Assembly (NCBI GenBank): GCA_020726505.1
Contig: JAHLEZ010000005.1
Coordinates: 1,736,001 to 1,800,000, forward strand
DNA from: Leptodontidium sp. MPI-SDFR-AT-0119
Taxonomy: Eukaryota > Ascomycota > Leotiomycetes > Helotiales > Leptodontidiaceae
Reading direction: 5' to 3'
DNA: 64,000 nt
Shown: positions 46,701 through 60,935 of the stretch, one piece after another
How the letters are laid out: each line of letters opens with the position of its first letter
Position numbering within the stretch: the first letter of the stretch is position 1
Notes under the pieces: generated by a model
What the model was told of the DNA's origin: nothing
What the model saw: the letters and a program-made list of their open reading frames with translations, nothing else
The model's database searches: none
Made by a program: the position numbers and the translations under genes

Positions 46701-49700
46701 GCGCATCTTGACACGGAGGTTCTTTGTCATCTGCCTCTCGTTGTCGTAATTGACGATGCTGGCGATGAAGTCGTCCTTTCGGACAATACCCTGGATAGTC
46801 TTCCAGCTGTCTACCTTGTGGCCAAGCAGAGTACAGACAGAGTCAAGGGCGAGTTTGACACCTGCAGGTGGGTTGCCCATAGATCGTACTTCTGTGAGAT
46901 GTTGACGCTTGATGTTGCTGACACTCTTTTGTGCCTCAATAACTGCCGGCTCCGCATTTGCCAAGTCATTCAGAACCAACTCCCTTCTCTCCGCAACCTC
47001 TGCCTCCTGCTTCTCCAATGCTGCCTGGATCTCCAAGGATGTCGTCTTCCGCTGTTCAGCCTCTCGCTGATCTGCCACCATACGTTGCAGCTTCTCGTTG
47101 GCTTCTGCATCCTTGCGCTCCAATTGACCCTTCTTCTCTGCAAGGCTGACACGCAAGTCTCGGACCTTGTCGACAGTATCTCTCAGCTTCTCGAGGCCAA
47201 CATTAAGATGGCGCTGTTGCTCTTCTAGGTCCTCGCGCTTCTCGTTGTAGAGCTTGACGTATTGAGCGACGAAATCCAAAAAGTGGCGAGGTGTGAGGAA
47301 GGTGACTCTGTTCTGCTGCTTCAGAAGCTTGATGTTGAAGCGGTGGAGTGAGTAATGGATATACACCATAGAATTGACGACCGCCGCACGGTGAGAAGCT
47401 GGAAGGATGAGGTCGCGGTATGCGACAGGAATGCTGTCAGGAGCCGTGAAGTTGGGCCTATCAAGATCGACCGATTGTGTCAACTCAGTACCGACTTGGA
47501 ACAAAGCTTGATCAGACCAGTCCCCGAACCAATTCAGGACGCAACGATTGAAAAGTGCAGGACTAGTTGCGGCCTTAGAAGACAAACCATCTTCAGGCGG
47601 ATTCATCGTGAAGACAACGTGGAGATTCTTGACAATTTGACCAGTGAACCATTTGTACAGCTCCTCCTGTGAGTCCAAGAGCAGACCTTGGCGTTGAGCA
47701 CCTTCCTTGCATGCCGTCATCAATGACGCGAGCTCATCACCCTCAAACAAACCTGGCACTTCAGCGTTCGCCAAAAGTGTGTTCATTCTCTCCAAGAAAC
47801 CAGAGTCCAGTACGTTAGATTCATCCATAATGAAACAGATCTTTTCGCCTTTGCAGCCGGAGCGGCGAAGTACATCTCGAAGATCGTCGTCGAAGTCTTC
47901 CGCAGAGTACTTTCCATGAACCTTAATCTGGAACACTTTGAGACCGTTCATCCAAGCAACGAATCGTGACAAAGTTGTCTTTCCACTACCACTGACACCG
48001 ATCAGGATCAAATGTCCCTGGGGCTGTCTGAAGACACGATCGATGCGAAGTACATGCTCGAGGACATCGTTGAACAAGATCAATGGCACATCAACTTCTT
48101 CCTCGCAGAAGGTCTTTAGTCGGGCCTTGACGAACTCACGTAGCTGTTCTCGGTCAACTGGAACATAGTTCTTAGACAGCCAGTTGGAGAACAAAATTGG
48201 GCCACCAAGAGCCTTGTCTTGCTCGATTGTTGGGAAGAAATCGAGCGCGATGCGGTTCACAGCATCATTTGTCCAGTTGCGTTCATCCTCTGCAACAAGA
48301 CGATCCTGGAAAAGACGAAGTGCTTCGTGAGCCCAGATGCGGACCAGTCCTTCAACTGACAGTGTCTCGAGCGGTCGAATTGCCTCGTAGATACCTCGGA
48401 CCCATCTCGTTAGTTCACGAGGACTGTAGACATAGTGGGGTTGAATCTTTGGAGTGAAGCGTTGTTGAGATTCCAGGTAGAACTGAACCATGGCCTTGGT
48501 AAGAGATTCGGAGTAGCCTCTGAGCGATGGAATGATCTTGAGTACGGCGCTATTGAATGTGCCATAGATTTGCTGCAGCGAAAGCTCACCGGGATAATCA
48601 ACCATGACAAGAGGTGCGTGTCGGAGGAAACGAGCGCCCATGGGAGTTCGACCAGCATCGGTGGGAGGATTGCACGCGCCGACGAACTGGATGCGGTCGA
48701 GAGTAACCCAGGTCTTATCAGAAGTTCTCCAAAATCCATTCTGCTCAACAAGTTGTCGAAGGAAAGATATGGCTCTCTGTGTGCCGTACTTATCGGGAGC
48801 TGGCAAATTGATTTCATCGCAGAAGAGTACCAACCATCGTCCAATTTGTGTTGGTGATAGGATCACTCCACTGACTGTCTTCTTGTATTCGCAGTACTGC
48901 TCGAAGGTCTTGATGAGAAGATCGGGCGTAGTGGCACTCGAGAAATTGAGACCGACAACCTCCATGTTTGGAAGCTTGCGAAGAGCGCTGAACAATGTCA
49001 TTGTCTTTCCCGAACCAGGTGGACCGCACAAAAGCAAAGGTTTGTGCTCAGCAAGCCATGAATACAGAACATCCTCGTGTCGTACGGTGTCGAGTGTTGG
49101 AATAACGACATCCGTTTGGGTAATCGAATGTGTGTTGACTTCAATGGTCGGGACCGAGTTCTGCCACGAAACCCATTCAGCCTTGGGAAGTGTAACATCG
49201 TAGTCGATGAGAGAGGAATTGTCCCCCATGATAGGCGACCCGAAGGTGGCAAGCCCTGCCAAACAGTCTCCAAAGCTCTTGCGGTCTCCCAGCGGGCAAT
49301 CTCCAGTCAACGACCAGACAAGTGCTAGGAGAAGCTTCTTTGCAATGAATGATTCAACCTGTTCTGGGTCAAGAGGGAAGTCGACGTGTTGGTTATTGTA
49401 CTCAATGACATCGCGGACTGCCTTGTTAAGCAGCGAGAACAGTGTATTGAGAACTCGAGCTACTGTAAACTCCATGATGTGATTGAAACCTTGGGCGCGT
49501 TCCAGAGCATTAGAGATGAAGTCATCCGTGGTTAGGAAGGCATCAAGGAGGTCTGCAACTTGTGCTTGTATGGCAAGAGCCTTCGCGGCGGTCTGTCCGG
49601 TTGCAACGGAGTCTTCATCAAGGTCCTCGAAGGCCACAGTTCTTAGTGTATCCAGGTAGTTTGACACCATCATGGTGGATGTCACAGTATCCTCACTGAA

Positions 49701-52700
49701 CCACACCATTCCACAACGACTCACAGTTGCAAGAGTGGCATATTTGAGAGTCTCGACTTCAAACATGATGCGCACATTAGAAGGCAAATTGAGACGCTCT
49801 CCGTTCGGGAGGGTGAGCAGTTTGTTGTCGTCGAGAACACTGTTCAAATTCTCAACCCACTCAGGATCGACGTCGCCATCGAAAACGATCCAGTGTCTCT
49901 TGGTCTCCTCACCACGCAAGTTGTCCACAATCTTGCGTAGAATGCTTGTGAAGAGACCATCAGTCCATTCTCGAGTCGTCGAATCCAAGTTACCGTATAA
50001 GGCCTCTTTTGACATAACTTTGGAGTCGATGATGTGGCAAACACCCTCGACACCTTCTACTTGCTGCATGGCTTGAAGTAGAAGCTTCCATGCCACTGAC
50101 TTTCCGGAACCAGAGTTTCCGACCATCATGACACCATGATGAATAGTCTGGATCTGATAGAGTTGAAGAATCTTTGTCATCCAGGTTTCGTTGATGACAA
50201 GGTGCCTCTCGTTGGCAATGGCGTGGATTGCTGCCTTTAATTCCTTGAGAGTGGCCGGAACATAATCGACTCCAGGGAACGAATCTGCTTCGATAGACCT
50301 CATAATTTCTACATCACTCTTGATCAACTTGGGAGCAATGGTTTCTCGGATACTCTGGACAATAATTTGAGGTTCCACTTCTTCCTCTGGACCCAGATTG
50401 CCGCCGGTATCTGTCAAACGAGCACGCTTGAGTCCTCCAGAGCTGACAAGCACGCTCTTTAGAGCACGAAGTCCAAAATCGTAATGTGCTTGCTTTGAAA
50501 GCCTAGCGGCACAGCTGTCAAAGAATGGAACAGTCTGTTTCGAAAGCTGCTTGGCTTGGTTGAAACCCTGAGAGTAGAGCATGACCTCTGCAATGAGTTC
50601 CTTGTCGGGCTTTGACATTGCAACACTCCTGAACAGCTTCTTCAGATTGTCTGGAAGGTTGGAGCGACCAGCGTATCCAGGATTCATGGTGATGAAAATG
50701 CCGGTGTTGGCATTGACTCGCAATTGGCGACCCACCAGCTCGATCTGCGACTTCTCATCCTCCATGCCTTGCTTCAGACCAAGTTGGATGTTTTGAACTT
50801 GTTGAGACACGGCGGACAGAATACGTTCTTCAAGTCGATTAAACTCATCGAAACAACCCCAAGCTCCGACCTGGCAGATACCCAGGAAGATACGGCCCAT
50901 GGCCTGGAAATCGAAAGTGTCGTCGCAACAGAAGACAAGAGTGAAGCGACCTAATTGAACACCCAAAGCCTTGACTGACTCAGTCTTACCAGTTCCGGCA
51001 GGACCATATGGAGAGCCACCCAATCGTTGGCAAAGTGCTTGTGTGAGAGTCAAGAAACAACGATCAGTTAGTGGAGTTCGCACAAGACGCTCTGCTACTC
51101 CAAGGTACTCAAAGCCGTAATTAAGCTTAGCATTGGCCATCTTGATATGCAGTCGCTGGAGCCAGTCGCCTTCGGCTTTGTAGACGTAACGCATCTGGAG
51201 AAGCCAAAGAGAGTGGTTTGGAGTTGAAGCGTTCAGGTTCTTGAGCTTCTCAATAACATCCCGCTGATGGACACATTCTGTGATGAGGTGTTCGCATCTC
51301 TTACGGAGGATTGGATCCAAATCGCCCAGAACGGTTGATGCAAGAAGTCGCAGTACCTTAACCTCTTGATCAAAAAGTCGTTGCAGAGTGGACCCACCAG
51401 CTTCAAGTGATTGTTCAACGGTGGAAGTCCAAACCGCTTGGGTGGCGAGAACAACAATTTGACTGGGGAATGCGGAAATGTACGCATTCAGGGAGGCTTG
51501 ATCTATTTCGTCGGAATTGAAAATGGGCTCGTATTGCTCGACAGCCTCCGCGAGAAGCTCAGCAAGGGTAGACTTCATGCTGCTTTCAAGCAAAGCTAGC
51601 CAGTCGTTGATTTTTGGTGTCTTGATCAACGAGATTTCCTTCTTCAGTCTCACTTCTTCGCCTTCCTTGGAAGTGAAACCGGAGATGAGATGATCCTCGT
51701 CCATAATGAGTCCGGACAGACCCGCAAACATCTTCTTGAAGTGCTTTGCGATGCGTAGGGTATCGTTACTGTTGCCGATGATTTCGAGCAGATCCTCGTC
51801 ACCAACGAAGTAGAATCTGGGGAATGACACACGCTCCCTCTCGAGGTACTCTCCCAGAGCCTTCTGGATCTTATTGAGCAGCTCAGCGAGACGCTCAAGA
51901 GACTTTTGAACTCCAGAGATGTTCAGAACGTCGAGGACGAAAGGCTGTTTGTATACCTTCTTCATGACAGCGAAGAATTCGGAGTTGATATTTTGGAATC
52001 GAGATGATTCGATTGGAAGCAAATGTTTGATGTCCGCATTTCCAGTGAAGACACCTTCCAGATACACCCACTGGCGCTGAACATCGATCCATACGTCGAA
52101 CAGCACGTGCACACGATTGAGCTTGTCTTCCCAAGATGAAGCTTCTTCTTCGAATTCCTTGTAGTACGGGGAGTGTCTCATAGCTTGCAAAGAGTTGAGA
52201 TTCTCACTGCATTTAGCAAAGAGGTCGTCCCAGCCGCGAATGAGTCGGCACTTGTTTTGATAGTTGACAAGATCGAGGGAGTAGTTTGACCAAATCTCGC
52301 GTACTTGCTTCAAGAATTCCTCGAGAGCCATCTCGCCTTGGGCCTGAGCGATGATATCCCGGATGACAACTTCACTGGCCGCAAGTTGGAGGTCCCAGAC
52401 ATCACCAAGGGTCATGGAGATTGGAGAGTAGCGCTTTCCGGGCTTGAGAGCCTTGAATATCTTGTTCCAGTGACGCTCGCGGACGGCTTCGGACTTTAAG
52501 TCTGCGATGATAGGGTTGATCTTGAGGAATTGTCGAAGGATATTCTGGATGTGCTCGAAGGCGGCATACTGGCGCATGCGACTGGGCATCTCTTTTGTCA
52601 TCTTGATGAGACCATCAATGGCGGATCTAAGCTTGCGGGGTTGAACAGTAGTCCAGAGGCTCTCTCGAAGCTCGTTGAGACTCTTCCAGATCGTTGACAA

Positions 52701-55700
52701 AGCAGCCCAAACCGACTTGAAATCTTGAACTTCTTCCAGGATAGCGGCGAGCGCTGTGGCGGGACTGGAGGGAAGATCTAGTGCTTCTTTGGCGCGGGAG
52801 ACCATCTCGGACTCTTCGTGAAGTTTGGTGATGCGAGATTCGAAGGACATGAGCGTTGCCGACGCAACGTCTGGAGCGATAGTCCCAGAAACCGGCTTCT
52901 CTTCGTTCCATTGGCCTGTGATCTCCAAGATCTTGTCTCCAACAACCTTATCCTCGGCTGTGATCTTAGCACGAAGAGCATCTGTCTGGTCCTGTACAAT
53001 CTTGGCCTTTCTCGAAAGAATCTCGTTGAGAGCAGTCCATTCCGAGTCCACCTGCTCGACTTGGAGCCAATCTGCAGGAAATTGATATCGTTGCCGAACC
53101 AATGTAGTCTGGCCCTGTCTGAAGATGTCCACCTCCGGGCCCCAAGCCTTGACTTTGCGTTTACATGTCTGTACAATGGTGATAAATTGTACAGCTTGGG
53201 CTGTGGATGTTGCTTCCAGAGACTGGACCTCGAGATCTTTTCGTGCTCTTTCAATCTCAGAGTACACTTCGCGAACACGATTGCCGAGGCGAACAGCGAA
53301 CTTGGTCAAGATTTCGTGTTGCCATTGGTCGTACTTGGCATTGACCTTTGTCTGAACTTGGTCATAATCGATGGAGAGATGGCCAAATGAGCGGCTGACT
53401 TCGGTTGTGTCGAAAGTGGACCGAACCTTCCGGATATCTTGAAGCATCTGAAGCCACTTAGATAACTGCTCGCCAAGTGCCTCGTATACCTGCTCAGCTT
53501 GGAGATCCCAAAGTGACTGAAATTGAAGCCATTTGTCGACATAAAGACTGATCTCATTGAGCTTCGTTTCAACGCTTGTGTAGACCCGAGACAGGCTGTC
53601 GGTGCATGATCCTGGAAGATCGGTGAAACGCGCTTCGGTGTCATTTCCATTGGATAGACTCATCTGGTATCTCGAAGCCTTGACTTTGCGAAGATTGCAT
53701 ACAATCCCAAGCCACTCATGCAATTGCAGGAACCAGCTTGCTCTGGCAAACTCGAGAGGTGGGTCCAAATAGATAACTTGGTTTCGCATGGACACTTCGT
53801 GTACAAGTCGCTTCAGAGACGGGCCTTGGTCTTCGCCTGAAGCCGTCGTTACGCTGAGATGCTTCCGCCGACTATCATCATTGACTCCCTCAGAGCGCTC
53901 GCTCTCAAAGGCGTCGATCCAAGAGGAGATTGCTTTCCGTAGACGCACTAGAAGAGTGGATTTGATTCTCGCATTCATCTCTCTTACCCAGTACGACAAA
54001 TTCACATAATTCTCGAGGTTCAGTTGATCCACAGCCATTTGAACAGTCTCAAGTCGTTTTTGAAATTGTGCTGCATCGTATGGGCAAGTTTCCAGTTCTG
54101 CAAGTGCTTTCTGAATAGCAAGGTTTGAGACGGCCAGAGAAGCAGTCTTAAGCTGTAGCAACGAAACCGAAGATGCGAATTCTCTAACGAATTGGACATG
54201 CTTGCTCTCATTGCGGCCGCCGATAGCTTGGTCAAGATTTCCATTCGGGAGGTGGTAGGAAGAAGTCTGCTTGACGTGGAGATCGAAGGAATGGACAAAT
54301 GACTCCCATTTCAATGGAACGCCCTTGACAATCAAAGCTTGAACATCGTTCTGGTATCCACTGAGAAGTATGGCCACATCTGACATCTGAGATATTTGTC
54401 GACTAGTCTGAGCAAATGTTCGGGTGCTTTCCATTAAACTGACAGCATACGGATAAACTCGCTTGGCCTCTTTCGAGATGTTGTTGATTTGGTGGGGAAC
54501 AGCGTAATTTAGCCAAAGCAAATTCCGAGTCTCCTTGAAGAGAGCGATAACTTGAGGATCAAAGTTTACAGCCAACTCAAGCGCGTTATTGGATGCTCGA
54601 ATCTTATTGATGTTGAAAAGACGGCCAGCAATGGATATCTGCTTTCTCTGAACATCGTGCAGCCAGGCTTCGAAGATGGGGCGGGTGTCCAGCTTCTTCC
54701 GGAAGAGGTTGCTCTCGCTCTGTAACTTCTGCCCCTCAGAATGGAGACTCCAGTCGTTTCCAAGGACATCCTCTACTCTCTTCATGTATCCGTCAAGCTG
54801 CCTTTCAATCTGACGAGCCCAGATGATTGCACCAGAAACGGGAGGTAGATCCCGAAGCTGTGCCATTGCGTGTGCTTCGGAATGACCATACTGCTGCTTG
54901 AAGCGCTCGTGAAGAGACGTAATATCGTGTTTTACATTGTCAATGAGCTGTGTTTGGTACTCAGTAATAGCACCACGAATTTTCGGTCTGACAAAGAGGG
55001 CGTTGAATTTCGAGAAGACCCGGAACATCTCATTCGCAGTCTTTGCAGTGGCTAGTCGGTCTCGCAATCTGGCGATAATAGAATTCTCAACACGAGATGT
55101 ACGCTCATTGTAAGTAACCTCTGCTTCCACCCATCTTCGAGTTCCCTCAGGAGTGACGTCTAGCAAATCCACATTGTTCAAGGCTGCATAAGCTTGTTGG
55201 ACCTCTTCAACAGCATCAACGTCGCCCATTTCCTCTACAAGAACAACTCCATTCGTAGCACCTTCGCCATCTCCAAGCTTTGGCCCTAGCACATTGACGA
55301 TGGTTCTCTGCAGTTGCTCATGATTGTCGCGGAAAGTGCTAACATACTTCAACCTAGCTTGAAGGTCTGCGTGCTTCGGTACAATTTTGATTGGGATGAA
55401 TTTCTCGTTCCTCCGGCGAGTAACTTCTCGGGCAACGTTGGTAAACTCCTTGACATTCTCATCCCAACTTTTCCAAATTGAATCAGCAGTTCCCATGAGA
55501 CTCTTGAATTCTCTATAATCCAGGTGCATCAACCGTCGACCATGCAACAGCGAATGTAGCTGGGTATCTAGATCCGCAGAGATCAGTTCGACCAAAGGCA
55601 AGGCTCTCCGAATAGGATATGGGCAGATTCTGAGTTTCTTGTTGAGATGCGCGAAGATCAAGCTGATGGCATCTTCAACCTTCAGCAGAGAGGTCGCGGA

Positions 55701-56868
55701 AAGTAACTCGTCCAGAGGGAAATCTCTCATCAACTGGTTGTATTTTTGGACCTTATCCACCGCCTCCTTCAGTCCAGTGTCCGCACTAAAACTGACAGTT
55801 GCTTGGAAACGTTTGGCGGTTCGGAGGATCTCTATCGTGAGGGATACACCACTGCTCCGGAGTTGCTGCTCAATTCCCTCCAGCGCAGATTCCATGGAAA
55901 GCCAGAAGTTGATTTCTTGTGTAGCAGTACCACTTGATGCCTCCCTGGACATCTTGGTAACAGCCTGTATAGACTTGATCCACCCATTCACATTGCTTTG
56001 TAAACTGTTGAGAAAGGCACTGTCGTGGAGAAGATTCGCAGGGACCATGTCCGCGGTGGGCTTCGTATTTCTTGCGGCAGCCTCCTCGACAGCATTTTGG
56101 ACCATGGGATGAAGTGGTAGGATCAACTCGGGGATCTCGATGTTCTGCTGAAGGTGTAACAAGCTCAACTCCAACTCTGCTATCCTCTTCTTGGTAACTG
56201 GAATTCCAGTCTTTGCCTCCGCATCTGATCTGCCTCGAACACCGTTCGCACTGTGCTGGTTCTTGGTATATGCATCGAAGTATGGCGCCAGCGCAAGATG
56301 CACGACCGAGTGTAGAATTTCATAAGGACTGACAGCCGCGCCACCCTGTCCATTTGTGGTGCTGGTGGGCGACGCCGCACCTGGTAAATTAATAATTTGT
56401 ACTTGTGAAGTAATGGGTATCGTCGGATCTATGGGGTATGGCCGTTTCAAAAGCGCGATCGAAGCAGTCGTTGTAGGGGAGAAGGAAATGTCCGTCGTAA
56501 CAGTATAGTTGTAAGTCACCGTGTCTAGAATGATATCAGCGCAAATACCTAGGTTCCTGACGATCCGTAAACATACTGGACTCATCTATTATGCCATCTA
56601 TTCCACCAGCCGCGGCGACTTCCTTGCTCACATAAAGTGCCACTTGATTCTCCGAGGCAAACCTTGAACATCTCTGGAGGGTGGGTATCCTAGATTCTGG
56701 TGACAGCAGACTCCCGGAATTCTCCAGCTCTTTCCTTGTAGCTCCCAAGGTGATCTCAAGGACACTGGCGAGGTAGTCGACGATAATCGAAGGGTCTATC
56801 GTAAAGGTGTCGGTCCCATTTGGTTTGGGGCTCGCAGGGCCAGGAGAAGCTACCAAGCTCTCCATCAT
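43702..56868 (-). CDS. nudA: Cytoplasmic dynein heavy chain
   Basis: Motor subunit for minus-end transport of nuclei, endosomes and vesicles on microtubules. Three exons (56868-56577, 56524-44226, 44169-43702) with introns of 52 and 56 nt encode 4352 residues, the usual length. The N-terminal tail and linker run to about residue 1,890. Four AAA modules carry P-loops: GPAGTGKTE near 1935 (AAA1), GNSGSGKS near 2230 (AAA2), GPPGSGKT near 2595 (AAA3) and GVSGSGKT near 2937 (AAA4). The stalk coiled coil and microtubule-binding tip lie about 3190-3455. AAA5, AAA6 and the C-terminal domain follow, ending in a short acidic segment. The central exon is 12.3 kb without interruption. All four P-loops look intact. 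A second in-frame ATG at 56865 makes the start uncertain by one residue. Confidence 0.97.
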
Positions 56869-57687
56869 GGTGTATCGAGTGAAGGGCGGTTTAAAAGTCG
56901 CGGGAAATGTCCATAATCGGATTTCTGATGCCCACTGATAACGAAGTGGAAATCAGTTGGACTGCGTTGATGAGGTTTGGTGTGTGTTGGCGGATAGGGA
57001 GTGTTGACTTTTATCACGATACAGGTGTCGCGTATGGTGTCGGGGTCTAGAAGTTTACGCGATAGCAGATTGCCCCTGAGCCGGCCTGCTTCCCTAGCGC
57101 CATGCAGTCGTTATTCAAATTGAGATGAGCTAGGCGGCTGCAAGCAGTCCAGGAAGCAAAACATAGTGAATCCGAGATGTGTATTTTACAAAGAGCGCAA
57201 CATTACAGATTACTGGGGTTAGGGCAACGATGACAGCATGCACGTCAGTTTTCCCTCCTGATTCTGGTGCGCACGTTCGGTGCACGTTCATGGCGGCGCT
57301 GGGTAACAAAGGCTGCAGCACTTCCAATCGAACCACCACGGCCAGATTTACCAAGAAGCGCAGTCACATATCAGGAATTCAAGGGCCAAATCATAGTTAG
57401 ACAGATAATCGTGATTTCCACCTGATTTTATTGGTATTACGGGCACTTTTCATCAATACAGTCGTATGGTATATTCTACCCTCATAATAGTGCGCAATGT
57501 ACAAGTGATCGAGAATCGAAGTACGCCAGATGATGTACACAGAGCGGAACGCCTTTGTAGATTGTAGGTATGCAGGTCGCGTCTGAAAGAGGAGGTTTGG
57601 TGGGCGGGGAGGTTCGTCGGATCGAAGGTTCGGAGAGGGGAGAGAGAAGAAATGCAATCGTTGTTGGGATGATGCAATGGGCAGCGT
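56869..57687. promoter_or_regulatory. Dynein upstream region and tom20 3' region
   Basis: 819 bp between two minus-strand genes. The dynein promoter should lie next to 56868. Short ORFs (for example 57130-57354) show no domain. Confidence 0.5.
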
Positions 57688-58414
57688 CTAGTCCATGTCG
57701 GATCCAGGTCCGCCTCCAAATGGTCCAACGTTGAGTTCCGAGTCGGCTGCAATCATCTCTGCGAGTATGTCGAGGACTGCTTTTGGTACTGTATTGATGG
57801 TTAGCAGATATTCTCTGGCGTCTAGTCTCTGCAAAAGATTCAATTGTCTCTAGATAGCTCGACGGGCAACCATCCAAGCTCGGCTTGATCTTAACAGTGC
57901 GGGTGAGACCTACCTGTCTTGTCATAAATCGTAATCAAATCCGATGGTGTTGGGTAGACCTTCAATGCCTTGTAGAAGCATAGCGCAGCCTCGACGTTAT
58001 CGGTTCCTGTAAGAGATTAGACATGGACTTCAACTTCAGTGAAGATGCCACATACCCTCTCCTGCCAATCCTTCTCCCCGAGCAACTTCCTGCATGAAGT
58101 ATGCCTCTCTCTCCTCGACATCTGATGGAAATCCCTCTTCCTTGGCCTCCTCAACAGCCGCTCTGATGGCTTGTCTTTGGCGGACAGTATGAGCCTCTGC
58201 TTCCTCCTTCGCTGCCTTTGCTTGTCGTTTTGACTCCTTCTTCAACTGCTTCCTGAACTGGGGATCATTGCGGCGCTTGTAATCGAAGTAGACGGCATAT
58301 GCTATCATCATCAAAGTCAGCCAAGTCCGCAAAAAGGGAGCTGCTATACATACCAACAAAGCCAGTTGCAAATGTGCCAACCGTAGCGGCTACGATTGTA
58401 GATGTTTGCACCAT
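57688..58414 (-). CDS. tom20: Mitochondrial import receptor TOM20
   Basis: Outer-membrane receptor of the TOM complex that binds presequences of mitochondrial preproteins. Four exons (58414-58354, 58301-58056, 58006-57914, 57788-57688) with introns of 52, 49 and 125 nt give 166 residues. The N-terminal membrane anchor [20 protein letters not shown] crosses intron 1 into [18 protein letters not shown] charged coiled linker follows ([18 protein letters not shown]). The receptor domain has [37 protein letters not shown] and [16 protein letters not shown], all typical of fungal TOM20. The last exon ends in a Gly-rich [12 protein letters not shown] tail. It diverges from exo84 with 358 bp between starts. 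Confidence 0.95.
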
Positions 58415-58772
58415 AGTTCAATTGGATCTGGGTGTCCTGGAAGCTGTTGATGCAAGGAGGTGATGGGAGTGGGAGTGGAATACTGATGGGAAGTCTGGGC
58501 AAGATGCAGTGTTGATGAGAGCTCGGCTTGGGAACTTTTTTTGAGTTGCGGCTGTGAGGGATCCCTGCTTGGTGAGTGAGGTCGGGTGTGGCTGCTCTAC
58601 TGTACTTCGTACTCTATCCTGAGGCAGGCCGCACTGTGGATGTTGTAGCGATGGGGCATGCTTCACCTTTCGAAGCTCCAACGTCAGTCGCTACCTAACA
58701 GCTTGAAGACAAACGCGATTTTAACACAACAACTGAGAACTACGGAACTTTGCACCTGTCTACTTCTACGCC
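58415..58772. promoter_or_regulatory. Shared upstream region of tom20 and exo84
   Basis: 358 bp between divergent start codons; a bidirectional promoter is implied. No specific site can be named. Confidence 0.6.
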
Positions 58773-60935
58773 ATGTCTGAAGAGAAGAGCAAGGGGATTT
58801 CTCTCCGAACAAAGCGAAGCAAGCGACCAGCCATCAGTGCTCCTAAACAGATCTCAGGGCCAATACAACAGTCAGGAGCTATACCAAAAAGCAATCCTGG
58901 ACAGGCAGCATTCGATCCCCCACCTCAGCGTCCGCAGATCGGAGGAGGAAAGGTACTTGAAATGCTCCTCTATTCTCCGGATTTAGTCTCCCTCTAACAA
59001 GTAATGTAGACCTCCGACTTGGTCAAACGCAGATACTCGACTAGATTCAACAACCTCCCTACAGATTACAATGCAGCAGCCCCTCCGGTACCTTCAATAC
59101 CATCACTCCCAAACCAATTCGCTCCGCCAAACGATCGAGGGCGGGGTCCCTCTCCTGCCAGAGGTCCGGTTTTGGCTGTTGATGTGAAAGCTTTACGGGA
59201 TCCGAATCTGCGACCAGAACAATACATTGCTGGTCTCTTGAGTGATGCTTCGGAACAAGATATCGATGAGTATCAGCAGGCTCTACAAAAGCTTCGGAAC
59301 CGTGCTTCAACAGACTTGCAGCAGAATGTATACCAGAATAGATCACAGTTCATCAAGATCAGCAAGGAGGCAGAGAAACTCAAAGGGGAGATGAGGGCAC
59401 TTAAGAACTTGATGTCAGATTTGAAGACGAACACGACGGCTCTTAGGGCAGCTTCTTCGCAAGGACCAGCGCCTTCAACTGACTTTGACTCTGGTTTCCC
59501 ATCCACCTTAAGCAAAAGGGACAAGCGAAGTTCCGTCGCCGACCGAACAGCGATGTGGAATTCTCAGCTTCAGGTGGGCCGAAACTTTGAAAATGGCTTA
59601 ATTTGTATGCTAATGGCTCTAGGCGCTATGGAAAACAGTTGAGGGGTCACAAAAGTTTCTTCCTGCGGTTCCAGGCCGTCACGTTGTTCAGAATGCGGGT
59701 CTTTGGATTGAGCTAGACAATGCTACTTGGAAGTCCCGAAGAGCTATGCAGATCATTCTGTTGAATGACCATCTTCTCATTGCATCGAGAAAGAAGCGCA
59801 AGGTCGAGGGGAGCGGCGCTGATCAGAGACAAGCACCTTCCAAGCTTGTTGCAGATCGTTGCTGGCCACTACTTGACATTGAGATGGTGGATCTCGCTGG
59901 AACCAGTGAGTCAACAAGTGGGCGGAACAAGGTCGCCGATGCTATCATGATCAGAGGTGTTGGACAGGAATCGTTTACGTACCGTACGGAGAAGCCTGAT
60001 GACAACGAGAAGCAATCCTTGATGATGAATTTCAGAAAGGCTGTGGAGGAGCTCCGGAAGGGCCTGCGGACCGAAATGGAATCAAGCAACAAGGCCAAAG
60101 AGACCATCAATTACTTTGCGTCTCGCGACCCAGGATTGCTCAACAAGACGGAACTTCTTGAGACCTTGTCTGATATCAAGGACATGCTCATTGAGGTTGA
60201 GGGGAAGCAGCAAAACTTGCGCTGGGTCGAAAGTCAGGTAGACGAGCTTGATATTGATATAGCCCTGCAGCGGTTCGATACAGCTGTACAGCGGGTTGAG
60301 AAGCTAAATTCTCTGGCCAAAAGTCTCAAGAGTAATGTCGTCGCACAAGATTTCATCAGTTTCAAGGCAGATGAGAGAGCAACAAAGTTGGCCGGGCTCA
60401 TTACTCGTGAGCTCGTCGACACTCACAACGAGCCCAAGAAAACGAGGCGCAACGTACTTTGGCTTGCTCGCCTCGGTTTTGAGGATCGCGCGAGAGAGGC
60501 GTATCTGGAAGCAAGAAGCAATATCATCCAGAAAAGATCAAGGTAATCTAGATGTCTTTGCCACGATTCTCACCGCTAACCATAAATAGACAGTGCATCT
60601 TTGAAGGAAACCTCCACCAATACATATGGGAAGTGTCCTTTGTATACTTTACCATCATTCGCAACACAGTTTCTACATTCCAGGCCTGTTTCCAAGCCTC
60701 GGTGATGAGCGCATGTGTCAAATGGGCAAAGGAACAAGTTGATGCGTTCAATATTATTCTCGCTAGACAGCTGAGCAGTACTGAGCGAGGAGGGCCGCTT
60801 TGGATGGAGTGTATGAATCAGGCCAAAGATCATGCCAAGATGTTATCGGAGGTTGGACTGGACTTTAAAAGTCTGATCGGTCGCGATGTCTCTGACGCGA
60901 GCCAGACTGGACCTGTGGGCTTAGGTTTGGCATAG
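58773..60935 (+). CDS. exo84: Exocyst complex subunit EXO84
   Basis: Subunit of the exocyst, which tethers secretory vesicles to the plasma membrane at the growing hyphal tip. Four exons (58773-58952, 59010-59573, 59623-60542, 60590-60935) with introns of 57, 49 and 47 nt give 669 residues. The basic, Pro-rich N-terminus leads to a Vps51/Exo84-type helical region (LRPEQYIAGLLSDASEQDID, then a coiled coil to about residue 190). A PH-like domain follows (VVQNAGLWIELDNATW, MQIILLNDHLLIASRKKR, CWPLLDIEMVDL). The C-terminal cullin-repeat-like part contains WLARLGFEDRAREAYLEARS and HQYIWEVSFVYFTIIRNT. The splice joints fall inside conserved blocks, which supports them. Confidence 0.95.
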